Assembly (NCBI RefSeq): GCF_014212175.1
Contig: NZ_JACJVR010000051.1
Coordinates: forward strand, 1-62,632
Length of the DNA stretch: 62,632 nucleotides
Direction: 5' to 3'
Source: Cohnella xylanilytica
Lineage (GTDB): Bacteria > Bacillota > Bacilli > Paenibacillales > Paenibacillaceae
The notes beneath the pieces are model-generated. The model did no database searches. It saw nothing but the letters and a program-made list of their open reading frames with translations, and was not told the origin of the DNA. Made by a program: the position numbers and the translations under genes. Positions 17,761 through 26,768 of the stretch are shown here, in pieces (within the stretch, counting starts at the first letter, position 1; each line of letters opens with the position of its first letter).

Positions 17761-19246
17761 CTGGGTGAGGCTGCATCCGAGCGATCACGTCGTCATCGCC
17801 CTTCGGCCCCTGAGCGCGGGGGATGCGCTGACGCTGGAGGACGGCGCGGCGCTTACAGTGAGGGACGACGTGCCGAAGGGCCATAAGGTGCTGACCCGGC
17901 CGGTCGAAGCCGGGGAGCACGTGCTGAAGTTCGGCTATTCGATCGGCCGCGCGAAGGAAGCGCTGAAGCCGGGAAGCTGGGTGCACACGCACAACCTCGG
18001 AACGGGGCTCAAAGGAATTCTCGACTACAAGTACGAGCCTTCCGCCAAGGCCCCGCTGGACGAATCGGCCGTCGGGACGACATTCCAAGGCTACGTTCGG
18101 GCCAACGGGGACGTCGGCATCCGCAACGAGATCTGGATCATCAACACGGTCGGCTGCATCAACAAGACGTGCGAGACGATCGCGCGCCGGGCCGAGGCGA
18201 TGTACGGGGACCGGGTGGACGGGATCCATCACTTCGCCCACCCGTTCGGCTGCTCCCAGCTCGGCGACGACCTGACGCACACGCAGAAGCTGCTCGCCTC
18301 GCTCGTCCATCACCCGAACGCGGGCGGCGTGCTCGTCGTCGGCCTCGGGTGCGAGAACAACCGGATCGACAGCTTCAAGGAAGCGATCGGCGACTTCGAC
18401 CCGCGGCGCGTCAAGTTCATGAAGTCGCAGGACGAGGAGGACGAGCTGGAGGCGGGACTCGAGCTCGTCGGGGAGCTGGTCGAATACGCGTCCGGATTCG
18501 AGCGGGAGCCGGTTCCGGTGTCGAAGCTGAAGCTGGGCCTAAAGTGCGGCGGCTCGGACGGCTTGTCCGGCATTACGGCGAACCCTCTCGTCGGCACGGT
18601 GTCCGACCGGCTGATCGCCGCCGGAGGGACGGCTATCCTGACCGAGGTGCCCGAGATGTTCGGCGCCGAGACGATTCTGATGAACCGCGCCGCCGACGAG
18701 CGGGTGTTCGGCCAGGTCGTGAACCTGATCAACGACTTCAAGAACTACTTCGTCCGGCACGGCCAGGAGATCTACGAGAACCCGTCGCCGGGCAACAAGG
18801 ACGGAGGCATCAGCACGCTGGAGGAGAAGTCGCTCGGCTGCACGCAGAAGGGCGGGCAGGCGACCGTCGCGGACGTCGTTCCGTACGGCGGGCGGACGAC
18901 GGCGCCGGGGCTGAACCTGCTGGAGGCGCCGGGCAACGATCTCGTGTCCGTCACCGCGCTGTCGGCGGCCGGGGCGCATATCGTCCTGTTCACGACGGGA
19001 CGGGGAACGCCGTTCGGCGGGCCGGTCCCGACCGTGAAGCTGTCGACGAACAGCGAGCTCGCGGGCCGCAAGAAGAACTGGATCGACTTCGACGCCGGCC
19101 GGCTGCTGGAGGACCGGACGATGGCCGAGCTGACGGACGACTTGTGGGAGCGCATCGTCCGCATCGCCTCCGGCGAAGAGAGAACGAAGAACGAGAAGAA
19201 CGGGTTCCGCGAGATCGCGATTTTCAAGGATGGGGTGATTCTGTAG
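17753..19246 (+). CDS. uxaA: altronate dehydratase
   Basis: 497 residues. The N-terminal SAF domain (about 1-95) is followed by the large UxaA domain: GYVRANGDVGIRNEIW, NTVGCINKTC, HPFGCSQLGDD, GLGCENNRID and KCGGSDGLSGITANP. The cysteines are typical of the iron-dependent enzyme. It dehydrates D-altronate to 2-keto-3-deoxygluconate. It overlaps uxaB by eight bases. Both domains are fused, as in E. coli UxaA. Confidence 0.95.
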   Translation: MNSWVRLHPSDHVVIALRPLSAGDALTLEDGAALTVRDDVPKGHKVLTRPVEAGEHVLKFGYSIGRAKEALKPGSWVHTHNLGTGLKGILDYKYEPSAKAPLDESAVGTTFQGYVRANGDVGIRNEIWIINTVGCINKTCETIARRAEAMYGDRVDGIHHFAHPFGCSQLGDDLTHTQKLLASLVHHPNAGGVLVVGLGCENNRIDSFKEAIGDFDPRRVKFMKSQDEEDELEAGLELVGELVEYASGFEREPVPVSKLKLGLKCGGSDGLSGITANPLVGTVSDRLIAAGGTAILTEVPEMFGAETILMNRAADERVFGQVVNLINDFKNYFVRHGQEIYENPSPGNKDGGISTLEEKSLGCTQKGGQATVADVVPYGGRTTAPGLNLLEAPGNDLVSVTALSAAGAHIVLFTTGRGTPFGGPVPTVKLSTNSELAGRKKNWIDFDAGRLLEDRTMAELTDDLWERIVRIASGEERTKNEKNGFREIAIFKDGVIL

Positions 19247-19247
19247 C

Positions 19248-20201
19248 ATGAAGTACCGCAAGCTAGGACGCACCGGCCTGACGGTGTCGGCGCTCGGGTT
19301 CGGGGCGTCGTCTCTCGGCTCCGTGTTCCGCGACACGAACGACGAGGAAGGCATCCGCGCCGTGCATGAAGCGTTCGACGCCGGCATCAATTACGTCGAC
19401 GTGTCTCCCTATTACGGGCTGACGAAGGCGGAGACGGTGCTCGGGAAGGCGCTCAAGGACGTGCCGCGCGACCGGTTCCTGCTCTCGACCAAGGCGGGAC
19501 GCTACGGCGCCGACGAGTTCGACTTCCGGGCGGAGCGCATCGCGAGCAGCCTGGAGGAGAGCCTGAGAAGGCTTCACACCGACTACGTCGACCTGATGTT
19601 CCTGCACGACATCGAATTCGTCCCGGCTTCCATCATCGTCGAGGAAGCGTACCCGGCGCTGCTGAAGCTGAAGGAGCAGGGCAAAATCCGCTTCGCCGGC
19701 ATCTGCGGCCTGCCGCTCGAGCTGTTCGAGAAGCTCGTTCCGCGGCTTGAGCCGGACGTCGTCATCTCTTACTGCCACTACTCGCTGAACGACTCCTCGC
19801 TGCTCGAGCTTCTGCCTCTGCTCGAAGAGAAGGGCGTCGGCCTCGTCAACGCGTCGCCGCTGTCGATGGGACTGCTCGGCACGCGGGGGACGCCCGATTG
19901 GCATCCGGCGAGCCCGCGGCTGAAGGCGGCGTGCCGGGAAGCGGCGGAGCTGTGCGCCGCGAGAGGCGCCGACATCGCGAAGCTGGCCGTCCAGTTCTCG
20001 ACGTCGAACGAGAGAATCCCGACGACGCTCGTCAGCACGGCGAATCCGGCCAACATCCGGAACAACGCCGCTTGGGTAGACGAGCCGATCGACGAGGAGC
20101 TTCTGGCGGACGTGCTCCGCGTTCTCGAGCCGATTCAGGGCGAGACGTGGCCGAGCGGCCGGCCGGAATACAACGGGAAGATCGGAGGGGAGCCGGCATG
20201 A
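19248..20201 (+). CDS. aldo/keto reductase, probable L-galactose dehydrogenase
   Basis: 317 residues. It matches plant L-galactose dehydrogenase along its length as I remember it: GFGASSLGSVF, DVSPYYG, HDIEF, GLPLELFEKL, SYCHYSLNDSSLLELLP, ASPLSMGLL, WHPASPRLK and the ending LEPIQGETWPSG. The tetrad Asp/Tyr (DVSPYYG), Lys (STKAG) and His (LHDIEF) is present. It would oxidise L-galactose (or L-fucose) at C1 to the lactone with NAD(P)+. The operon context favours L-galactose. Two bases separate it from uxaA; its stop overlaps the next start. Confidence 0.88.
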   Translation: MKYRKLGRTGLTVSALGFGASSLGSVFRDTNDEEGIRAVHEAFDAGINYVDVSPYYGLTKAETVLGKALKDVPRDRFLLSTKAGRYGADEFDFRAERIASSLEESLRRLHTDYVDLMFLHDIEFVPASIIVEEAYPALLKLKEQGKIRFAGICGLPLELFEKLVPRLEPDVVISYCHYSLNDSSLLELLPLLEEKGVGLVNASPLSMGLLGTRGTPDWHPASPRLKAACREAAELCAARGADIAKLAVQFSTSNERIPTTLVSTANPANIRNNAAWVDEPIDEELLADVLRVLEPIQGETWPSGRPEYNGKIGGEPA

Positions 20202-21217
20202 AGGGCATCGTCTGCCGGGAGGTCGGCCGCTTCGAGGCGACGGACACCCTTCCCGAGCCGGAAGCGAAGGAAGGACACGCGATCGTCGGCGTGAAAAGAA
20301 TCGGAATTTGCGGAACGGATTACCACGCTTTCCGCGGCAACCAGCCGTTTTTCGAGTACCCGCGCATTCTCGGCCACGAGCTGGCGGGCGTCGTCGAGGA
20401 GGTCGGCGACAACGAATCCGGCCTGCGCGCGGGCGACCGGGTAAGCGTCATCCCGTATCTTCATTGCGGGACGTGCGTCGCCTGCCGCGCGGGCAAGACG
20501 AACTGCTGCACCGACATGAAGGTGCTCGGCGTCCATGTCGACGGCGGGATGCGCGAGCGCATCTCCGTCCCGGTCACGCACCTCATCCGGGCGAACGGGC
20601 TCACGCTCGACCAGGCGGCGATTCTGGAGCCGCTCGCGATCGGCGCGCACGCGGTGCGCCGCTCCGAGCTCGCGGCGGGCGAGACCGCGCTCGTCATCGG
20701 CGGCGGACCGATCGGGCTCGGCGTCGCCGCGCTCGCGAAGCGGCGCGGGGCGAAGGTGATCGCGATGGACCTCGACCCGGGCCGGCTGGAGTTCTGCCGC
20801 GATTGGGCGGGCGCGGACGAGCTCGTGCTGCCGTCCGGGGACGACGCGTTGCGGCGGATCGCGGAAGCGGCCGGCGGCGAGCTTCCGACGGTCGTATTCG
20901 ACGCGACGGGAAGCGCGAGATCGATGACGGATTCCTTTCAATATGCGGCGCATGGTGGTAAACTGGTATTCGTCGGGCTGGTCAAGGCGGACATCGCGTT
21001 CAGCGACCCGGAGTTCCACAAGCGGGAGCTGACGCTGATGGGAAGCCGCAACGCCACGAGGGAGGACTTCGACGACGTGATGGAAGCGGTTGCCGCGGGC
21101 GCGATCGACGCGGACGGCTACATCAACCGCCGGGCTCCGTTCGGGGAGGCGACCCGGGCGTTCGAAGAGTGGCTGAAGCCCGAATCCAAAGTCATTAAAG
21201 CGATGGTCGAGTTGTAG
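20198..21217 (+). CDS. zinc alcohol dehydrogenase, probable L-galactonate 5-dehydrogenase
   Basis: 339 residues, medium-chain dehydrogenase. Catalytic zinc residues are in GICGTD and GHELAG; the structural zinc Cys cluster is CGTCVACRAGKTNCC; Rossmann motif GGGPIGLG. It shares distinctive stretches with E. coli YjjN/LgoD as I remember it: HAFRGNQPFFEYPRILGHE, VIPYLHC, EPLAIGAHAVRR, FVGLVK, FSDPEFHK and LMGSRNATREDF. It would oxidise L-galactonate to D-tagaturonate, the substrate of the UxaB encoded in the same operon. ATG 20198 overlaps the previous stop after GGAGGGG. Confidence 0.9.
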   Translation: MKGIVCREVGRFEATDTLPEPEAKEGHAIVGVKRIGICGTDYHAFRGNQPFFEYPRILGHELAGVVEEVGDNESGLRAGDRVSVIPYLHCGTCVACRAGKTNCCTDMKVLGVHVDGGMRERISVPVTHLIRANGLTLDQAAILEPLAIGAHAVRRSELAAGETALVIGGGPIGLGVAALAKRRGAKVIAMDLDPGRLEFCRDWAGADELVLPSGDDALRRIAEAAGGELPTVVFDATGSARSMTDSFQYAAHGGKLVFVGLVKADIAFSDPEFHKRELTLMGSRNATREDFDDVMEAVAAGAIDADGYINRRAPFGEATRAFEEWLKPESKVIKAMVEL

Positions 21218-21251
21218 AACGGCGGCTTGGCCGGAAGGGGAAGATGAGCCT

Positions 21252-21890
21252 ATGTCAACGAACTTATTGCAATCCTTGTCCCAAGAGAAAATCGTGGCGA
21301 TCATCCGCGGCATCTCCGCGGAGCACGGAGACGCGACCGCGAAGGCGCTTGCCGACGGCGGCATCGTGTTCCTGGAGGTCACGCTCAACACGGACGGCGC
21401 CCTCGGCATGATCTCCCGGTTCCGGGAGCAATACGAAGGACGGATGCGCATCGGGGCGGGCACGGTGCTCGATATCGGCCAAGCGAAGGAAGCCGTCAAG
21501 GCCGGTGCCGAATATATCATCTCGCCGAACCTGGACGAGGAAGTCGTCTATTACGGCGTGGAGCAAGGCGTCGACGTCTGGCCGGGAACGATGACGCCGA
21601 CTGAGATCGTCCGCGCTTACAAAGCGGGCGCTTCGGCGGTCAAGGTGTTCCCGATGGGCGCTCTCGGCGTCAACTACCTGAAGGAAGTGCGCGCGCCGCT
21701 GAACCATATTCCGATGATCGGAACGGGCGGGGTGAACCTGTCCAACATCCGCACCGTGCTGGAGGCGGGCGCGATCGCCGTCGGGCTCGGCGGCAACCTG
21801 GTGGACAAGCAGCTCGTCAAGGAAGGCAAGTTCGAAGAGCTGACGAAGCTGGCCCAATCGTTCGTCGCGGAGGTCAAAGGAACGAAATGA
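21252..21890 (+). CDS. kdgA: 2-keto-3-deoxy-6-phosphogluconate aldolase
   Basis: 212 residues, class I KDPG/KHG aldolase. Visible are VAIIRG, VFLEVTLNT (catalytic Glu), RIGAGTVL, SPNLDEEVV, and AVKVFPMGALG with the Schiff-base Lys at about residue 131, then IGTGGV. It splits KDPG into pyruvate and glyceraldehyde-3-phosphate, the last step of the route. GGAAGGGGAAGATG precedes the start. Its stop overlaps the kinase start. Confidence 0.94.
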   Translation: MSTNLLQSLSQEKIVAIIRGISAEHGDATAKALADGGIVFLEVTLNTDGALGMISRFREQYEGRMRIGAGTVLDIGQAKEAVKAGAEYIISPNLDEEVVYYGVEQGVDVWPGTMTPTEIVRAYKAGASAVKVFPMGALGVNYLKEVRAPLNHIPMIGTGGVNLSNIRTVLEAGAIAVGLGGNLVDKQLVKEGKFEELTKLAQSFVAEVKGTK

Positions 21891-22876
21891 CGATAAGCCC
21901 GATTCGTCCGGCCGACGTCGTCACGATCGGCGAGAGCATGGTGCTGCTGCAGCCGATGAACGACGGGCCGCTCGCTTACGCGCCGTTGTTCACCCGTTCC
22001 ATCGCGGGCGCCGAGTCGAATCTCGCGATCGGCCTGTCCCGCCTCGGCCTGCAGGTCCGATGGATCAGCCGTCTCGGGGCGGATCCGTTCGGCGATCTGA
22101 TCCTGTCCACGCTGGCCGGGGAAGGGATCGACGTCTCGCTCGTCGAGCGGGACCCCGCGTATCCGACGTCCATCTACTTCAAGGAGTTCAAGGGCTACGG
22201 CGATCCCAACGTCTATTACTACCGGAAGGGATCGGCGGTCAGCCAGTGGACTCCGGCGCACGTCGAACGCCGCTGGTTCGAAGGGGCGGGCCACCTGCAC
22301 GTGACCGGCATCACGCCGGCTCTCGGACCGGCGACCGCCGATACCGTCCGCGCGGCCATGATCGAAGCGCGCGAGCAGGGGCTGACCGTCTCGTTCGACC
22401 CGAACCTGCGCCGCAAGCTGTGGAGCGAAGAGAAGGCCCGCGAGACGCTGCTCTCGCTCATTCCGCTTTGCGATATCTTCATGCCGGGGCTGGAGGAAGC
22501 GGAATTCCTGTGCGGCCCGATGACGGAGGAAGCTTACGGGGCCCACTTCATCAGCCTGGGGGCCAGAGCCGTCGTGCTGAAGCTGGGCGAGGAGGGCTCC
22601 GTCGGGTTCACCTCGATGGCGGCCGTCCGGGCGCAGCCCCACGTCGTGAAGCGCGTCGTCGACACGGTCGGCGCCGGCGATTCGTTCGCGGCCGGCTTCC
22701 TGTCGTCGTGGCTGAAGAACGAAGAGGAGACCGACGAGAACCGGCTGCGCGCCGCGCTGGAGCGCGCGAACCTGATGGGCGCCTTGGCCACCCAATACAA
22801 GGGCGACTGGGAAGGGCTGCCGAAGCTGGACGAAGTGCAGCGGCTTCTATCCGGCGGACGGGAGACGACCCGGTAA
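21887..22876 (+). CDS. kdgK: 2-keto-3-deoxygluconate kinase
   Basis: 329 residues, PfkB/ribokinase fold. TIGESMVLLQP at the start, GAESNLAIGLSRLG, SFDPNLRRKLW, and the C-terminal signature DTVGAGDSFAAGF with the catalytic Asp. It phosphorylates 2-keto-3-deoxygluconate from altronate dehydratase to KDPG for the aldolase just upstream. ATGA overlap with kdgA. Last gene of the operon; terminator at 22907. Confidence 0.93.
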   Translation: MTISPIRPADVVTIGESMVLLQPMNDGPLAYAPLFTRSIAGAESNLAIGLSRLGLQVRWISRLGADPFGDLILSTLAGEGIDVSLVERDPAYPTSIYFKEFKGYGDPNVYYYRKGSAVSQWTPAHVERRWFEGAGHLHVTGITPALGPATADTVRAAMIEAREQGLTVSFDPNLRRKLWSEEKARETLLSLIPLCDIFMPGLEEAEFLCGPMTEEAYGAHFISLGARAVVLKLGEEGSVGFTSMAAVRAQPHVVKRVVDTVGAGDSFAAGFLSSWLKNEEETDENRLRAALERANLMGALATQYKGDWEGLPKLDEVQRLLSGGRETTR

Positions 22877-22906
22877 CCGGCTAATCGGCATAGACGCATA
22901 CGATGG

Positions 22907-22942
22907 ACCGCCGTTCGAGCTTGCTCGGACGGCGGTTTTTTA
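22907..22942 (+). terminator. terminator of the L-galactose operon
   Basis: ACCGCCGTTCGAGC (22907-22920) pairs with GCTCGGACGGCGGT (22923-22936), followed by TTTTT. Strong intrinsic terminator. Confidence 0.85.
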
Positions 22943-23097
22943 CTTTGCACCAAAAAGGATTTACCGTCTAAGGACCAGCTTCACAAAAAATTAATGGCTC
23001 TCGATTATGCTGGAGCTATGGAGGACGAGCGGGGCGCGCTATCGCCGACGGAGCCGCCCGCTTGTTCTCACTCTTCGGCATAATCGGGGTGACCGTC

Positions 23098-23748
23098 ATG
23101 AGCAATAGCCAGAAAGCATGGATACCGGCCATCCTTCTCCTTGCGGCGGCGGCGGCTTCAGTCGCTTATTTCTTCCTGCGGGCGAATCATGGACATACGG
23201 GAGAGCCTCCCCGGATCGGGCAGGCAGCCGGAATCGCAGGCCGCTTGGGGCATCCGCCCGGCGGGAGGGGCGAAGGCGCGGGCGGCCTCTTCAAGACGCT
23301 TGGCACCGTCTCCGTCTTCCTTGGCGCCGCGGGCTTCTCCTGGTTCTGGTTCCGCAGGAGGCTTCGTTCGACGTCGCTCCTCGTGCGCCGGGTCGGCAAG
23401 CTTCTGCACGCGTCGCACGCATGGCTAGGTTGGGCGACCGTCTTCCTGATCGCGGTCCATGGGATTTATTTTCTGATTGCCAAATCGCATGACGATAAAA
23501 TCTGGACCGGCCTCGCTTGCTTCGCCATTCTGGCGGGACTGGCCGGGTACGGCTTCTTGATTCGGAGAATCCGCAATCGCTACATGAGAACCGTGCACCG
23601 CGCGCTCGGGGTCGCTTGGGCTCCGCTGCTGATCGCGCACGCCGGAGGCTCCGCCATCGCGGCCATCGCCGCCGCGATGGCGATCGGGGCCGCCGTCCGT
23701 CTCCTCGACCGGCCGTCCGGCAAGCGCGAGCTCGGCCGGTCCGCTTAA
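23098..23748 (+). CDS. four- to five-helix membrane protein, possibly heme-binding
   Basis: About 216 residues from ATG 23098 (GGGGTGA upstream; the frame is open 12 codons earlier). An N-terminal helix is followed by a Gly/Pro loop and then four helices. His residues lie within or next to helices: LLHASHAWLGW, IAVHGIYF, TVHRALGVAW and LIAHAGG. This spacing resembles ferric-reductase-like or cytochrome-b-type domains with paired heme ligands. The assignment is tentative. Stands alone between the L-galactose operon terminator and the reverse AraC gene. Confidence 0.65.
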   Translation: MSNSQKAWIPAILLLAAAAASVAYFFLRANHGHTGEPPRIGQAAGIAGRLGHPPGGRGEGAGGLFKTLGTVSVFLGAAGFSWFWFRRRLRSTSLLVRRVGKLLHASHAWLGWATVFLIAVHGIYFLIAKSHDDKIWTGLACFAILAGLAGYGFLIRRIRNRYMRTVHRALGVAWAPLLIAHAGGSAIAAIAAAMAIGAAVRLLDRPSGKRELGRSA

Positions 23749-23785
23749 TGGCGCAGGCCGCGGCCGCTGCGTCGAAGGCGGCGGC

Positions 23786-24613
23786 TCACTCGTACAGGCG
23801 CCGGAACTGCTCCGGCGGAAGCCCCGTCTTGCGCCGGAACGTCGCCACGAAGTGGCTGGCGTCGCGGAAGCCGACGAGCTCGGCGATCGCCTTGACCGGC
23901 GCGTCCGGCATGCCGATGAGCAGCTCTTTGGCTTTGCGAAGGCGCAGGTGGATCAGATACATGTACGGGGACACGCCGAACGCGTGGCGGAACAGGACGT
24001 TCATCGTGCTCGCAGGCATGTCCAGCACTTCCTTCATCTCGGCGAGGCCGATCTCCGCGTCGGCGTACCGAAGCTCCAGCCAATCGAGCAGCGGACGCAG
24101 TCTCTCGGAGCTGCGGACGATGGCCGAGCGATTGTCGAATTGCCCGTATTGGCGGAGCGCGAGGAGGAATCGGTAGGCGTCCGCGGACGCGTTCAGCCCG
24201 AACAGGTCGGAATCCTCCTCGATCCTATCGAGCATGTCCTCGATCGCCCGGTTAAGGGGCGTCGCGTCTCCCGGCTCCCAGCGAACGGGCTGCGATTCGA
24301 GCAGGTTGAGCGCCAGCAGAATCTCCGGGACGGCGGGTCCCCCGAACGTCAAATAAGCGGTCTCCCATCGTCCGCCCGCCGGCTCGTACGTGTGGGGGAC
24401 GCCGGGATGAACGAGCACGCCGGAGTGGACCGGGAGGGAGAACGTCGCTCCGTTCGCCGTGAACGTGCCTTCCCCGGCCGTCGTCTGCAGCCAGTGGTAG
24501 TAGGGATAACCGTCGGGCCGAACCATCCTGCTGGGCTCGAGGGTCGTTCCGACCGTCTCGACGAACAGGGGGAGCGTCCGGCCGTGCGCCGGCGCGAGCA
24601 CGAATCTTCTCAT
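23786..24613 (-). CDS. AraC family regulator next to GH42/GH95
   Basis: About 275 residues. Cupin sensor (YYHWLQTTAGEGTFTANG; GVLVHPGVPHTYEPAGG, YLTFGGPA) and C-terminal AraC domain (GLAEMKEVLDMPASTMNVLFRHAFG; AVKAIAELVGFRDASHFVATFRRKTGLPPEQFRRLY). ATG 24613 has GGAAG eleven bases upstream. Divergent from the GH42-GH95 pair, which it probably activates. Closely similar in layout to the AraC gene at 30285, which flanks a GH2 beta-galactosidase. Confidence 0.9.
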   Translation of the reverse strand: MRRFVLAPAHGRTLPLFVETVGTTLEPSRMVRPDGYPYYHWLQTTAGEGTFTANGATFSLPVHSGVLVHPGVPHTYEPAGGRWETAYLTFGGPAVPEILLALNLLESQPVRWEPGDATPLNRAIEDMLDRIEEDSDLFGLNASADAYRFLLALRQYGQFDNRSAIVRSSERLRPLLDWLELRYADAEIGLAEMKEVLDMPASTMNVLFRHAFGVSPYMYLIHLRLRKAKELLIGMPDAPVKAIAELVGFRDASHFVATFRRKTGLPPEQFRRLYE

Positions 24614-24694
24614 TTTTCGCCATACTTCCTTTGTTGGATTCTTATATGCGCCTACGCAATGATTATATTTTACCGCATTCCCCATTCCTTTAAA

Positions 24695-24710
24695 ATAAGG
24701 ATATCCTTAT
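24695..24710. promoter_or_regulatory. 16-bp palindrome before the GH42 gene
   Basis: Perfect palindrome ATAAGGATATCCTTAT, seven bases before the ribosome site (AAAGGAG at 24717). It may be an operator or an mRNA hairpin. TATATT upstream near 24664 is a possible -10 box. Confidence 0.45.
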
Positions 24711-24731
24711 ATCGACAAAGGAGTGGCCGAT

Positions 24732-26762
24732 TTGATCAACGAGAAATTGCCGAAAATTTGGTACGGCGGAGACTATAACCCGGAACAATGGGAAGCGGAT
24801 ACATGGGCGGAAGACGATCGGATGTTCAAGCTGGCGGGAATCGACGTGGCGACGATCAACGTGTTCTCGTGGGCGCTGAGCCAACCGAGCGAAGACGATT
24901 ATCACTTCGAGTGGCTGGACGAGACGATCGACCGGCTTCATCGCAACGGGGTCGGCGTCTGCCTGGCGACGAGCACGGGCGCGCATCCGGCGTGGATGGC
25001 GAAGAAGTACCCGGAAGTGACCCGCGTCGACTATCACGGGCGCAAGCGCAAGTTCGGAGGCCGCCACAATTCGTGTCCGAACAGCCCGGTGTTCCGCCAC
25101 TTCTCCAAGCTGATCGCGGGCAAGCTGGCCGAGCGCTACAAGGACCATCCGGCGCTGCTCATCTGGCACGTCTCCAACGAATACGGCGGCTACTGCTACT
25201 GCGACAACTGCGCGGAAGCGTTTCGGGGCTGGCTGCGCAAGCGCTATGGTACGATCGACAAACTGAACAAGGCTTGGAACACTCGTTTCTGGGGGCATAC
25301 GTTCTACGATTGGGACGAGATCGTGCCGCCGAACGCGCTCAGCGAAGAGTGGGACGGGAACCGGACGAACTTCCAGGGGATCTCTCTCGATTACCGCCGT
25401 TTCCAGTCGGACAGTCTGCTCGAATGCTACAAGATTGAATACGAAGAGTTGAAAAGGCACACCCCGAACGTTCCGGTGACGACGAACCTGATGGGCTTCT
25501 ACCCGGAACTGAACTACTTCGAATGGGCGAAGCATCTCGATGTCGTCTCCTGGGACAATTACCCGTCGCTGGACACTCCGTTCAGCTTCACGGCGATGAC
25601 GCACGACCTGATGCGCGGCCTGAAGCAAGGCCAGCCGTTCATGCTGATGGAGCAGACGCCGAGCCAGCAGAACTGGCAGGCTTACAACTCGCTCAAGCGC
25701 CCCGGCGTCATGCGGCTGTGGAGCTACCAAGCGGTGGCGCGCGGAGCGGACACGGTCATGTTCTTCCAGCTGCGCCGGTCGGTCGGCGCTTGCGAGAAGT
25801 ACCACGGCGCCGTCATCGAGCACGTCGGCCACGAGAACACGCGCGTGTTCCGCGAAGTCGCGGAGCTGGGACGGGAGCTGCAGCAGCTCGGGGACAAGCT
25901 GCTCGATGCGCGTTCGGCGGCGAAGGTCGCCATCGTCTACGACTGGGAGAACCGCTGGGCGACCGAGCTGACGAGCGGCCCGACCGTCGCGCTGAAGTAC
26001 GTGGACGAAGTGCACAAGTATTACGACGCGCTGTTCAAGCTCGGCGTCCAGACCGCCATGATCGGAGTCGAGACCGACCTGAGCGGCTACGACATCGTCA
26101 TCGCTCCGGTGCTCTATATGGTGAAGGAAGGATACGCCAAAAAAGTGGAAGCCTTCGTCGAAGCCGGCGGCACCTTCGTCACGACCTTCTTCAGCGGCAT
26201 CGTTAACGAGAACGATATCGTCACGCTGGGCGGCTACCCGGGCGAGCTGCGCAAGGTGCTTGGCATCTGGGCCGAAGAGATCGACGCCCTGTTCCCGGAC
26301 GCGCGCAACCAGGTCGTCATGAAGGGCGAGCAAGGCGCGCTGAGCGGCACGTACGAATGCGGCCTGCTGTGCGATCTTATTCACTCGGAAGGCGCCGAAG
26401 TGCTGGCGGAATACGGCTCGGACTTCTACAAGGGAATGCCGGCACTGACGGTCAACCGCTTCGGACAGGGCCAGGCCTGGTACGTGGCGACAAGCCCGGA
26501 CGCCCGGTTCATGAGCGACTTCCTGGCGAATCTGGTCGCCGACAAAGGCATCCGGCCGCTGGCGAAGGTGCCGGCCGGCGTGGAAGCGGCGGAGCGGGTC
26601 AAGGACGGCAAGTCGTTCCTGTTCCTGCTGAATCACAACGCGGAGGAGGCGACAGTCGACCTCGGGGACCGGGGCGGAGTCGACTTGCTGACGGGGAGCC
26701 AAGTGTCGGGAACCGTCGCGATCGGCGCCAAGGGCGTCGTCATCGTCGAGAGAGGGGAGTAA
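24732..26762 (+). CDS. GH42 beta-galactosidase
   Basis: About 676 residues, full length for GH42. It opens KIWYGGDYNPEQW, the family hallmark. The acid/base Glu is in HVSNEYGG (about residue 150), the nucleophile in LMEQTPS (about 307). Zinc-site cysteines lie in GYCYCDNC. The Trp/Asn-rich substrate wall (SWDNYPS) and the C-terminal beta domain are present. No signal peptide, so it acts on imported oligosaccharides. I chose TTG 24732 because AAAGGAG is eight bases upstream; GTG 24723 overlaps that site. It is followed after six bases by the GH95 gene. Confidence 0.94.
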   Translation: MINEKLPKIWYGGDYNPEQWEADTWAEDDRMFKLAGIDVATINVFSWALSQPSEDDYHFEWLDETIDRLHRNGVGVCLATSTGAHPAWMAKKYPEVTRVDYHGRKRKFGGRHNSCPNSPVFRHFSKLIAGKLAERYKDHPALLIWHVSNEYGGYCYCDNCAEAFRGWLRKRYGTIDKLNKAWNTRFWGHTFYDWDEIVPPNALSEEWDGNRTNFQGISLDYRRFQSDSLLECYKIEYEELKRHTPNVPVTTNLMGFYPELNYFEWAKHLDVVSWDNYPSLDTPFSFTAMTHDLMRGLKQGQPFMLMEQTPSQQNWQAYNSLKRPGVMRLWSYQAVARGADTVMFFQLRRSVGACEKYHGAVIEHVGHENTRVFREVAELGRELQQLGDKLLDARSAAKVAIVYDWENRWATELTSGPTVALKYVDEVHKYYDALFKLGVQTAMIGVETDLSGYDIVIAPVLYMVKEGYAKKVEAFVEAGGTFVTTFFSGIVNENDIVTLGGYPGELRKVLGIWAEEIDALFPDARNQVVMKGEQGALSGTYECGLLCDLIHSEGAEVLAEYGSDFYKGMPALTVNRFGQGQAWYVATSPDARFMSDFLANLVADKGIRPLAKVPAGVEAAERVKDGKSFLFLLNHNAEEATVDLGDRGGVDLLTGSQVSGTVAIGAKGVVIVERGE

Positions 26763-26768
26763 GGGCGC

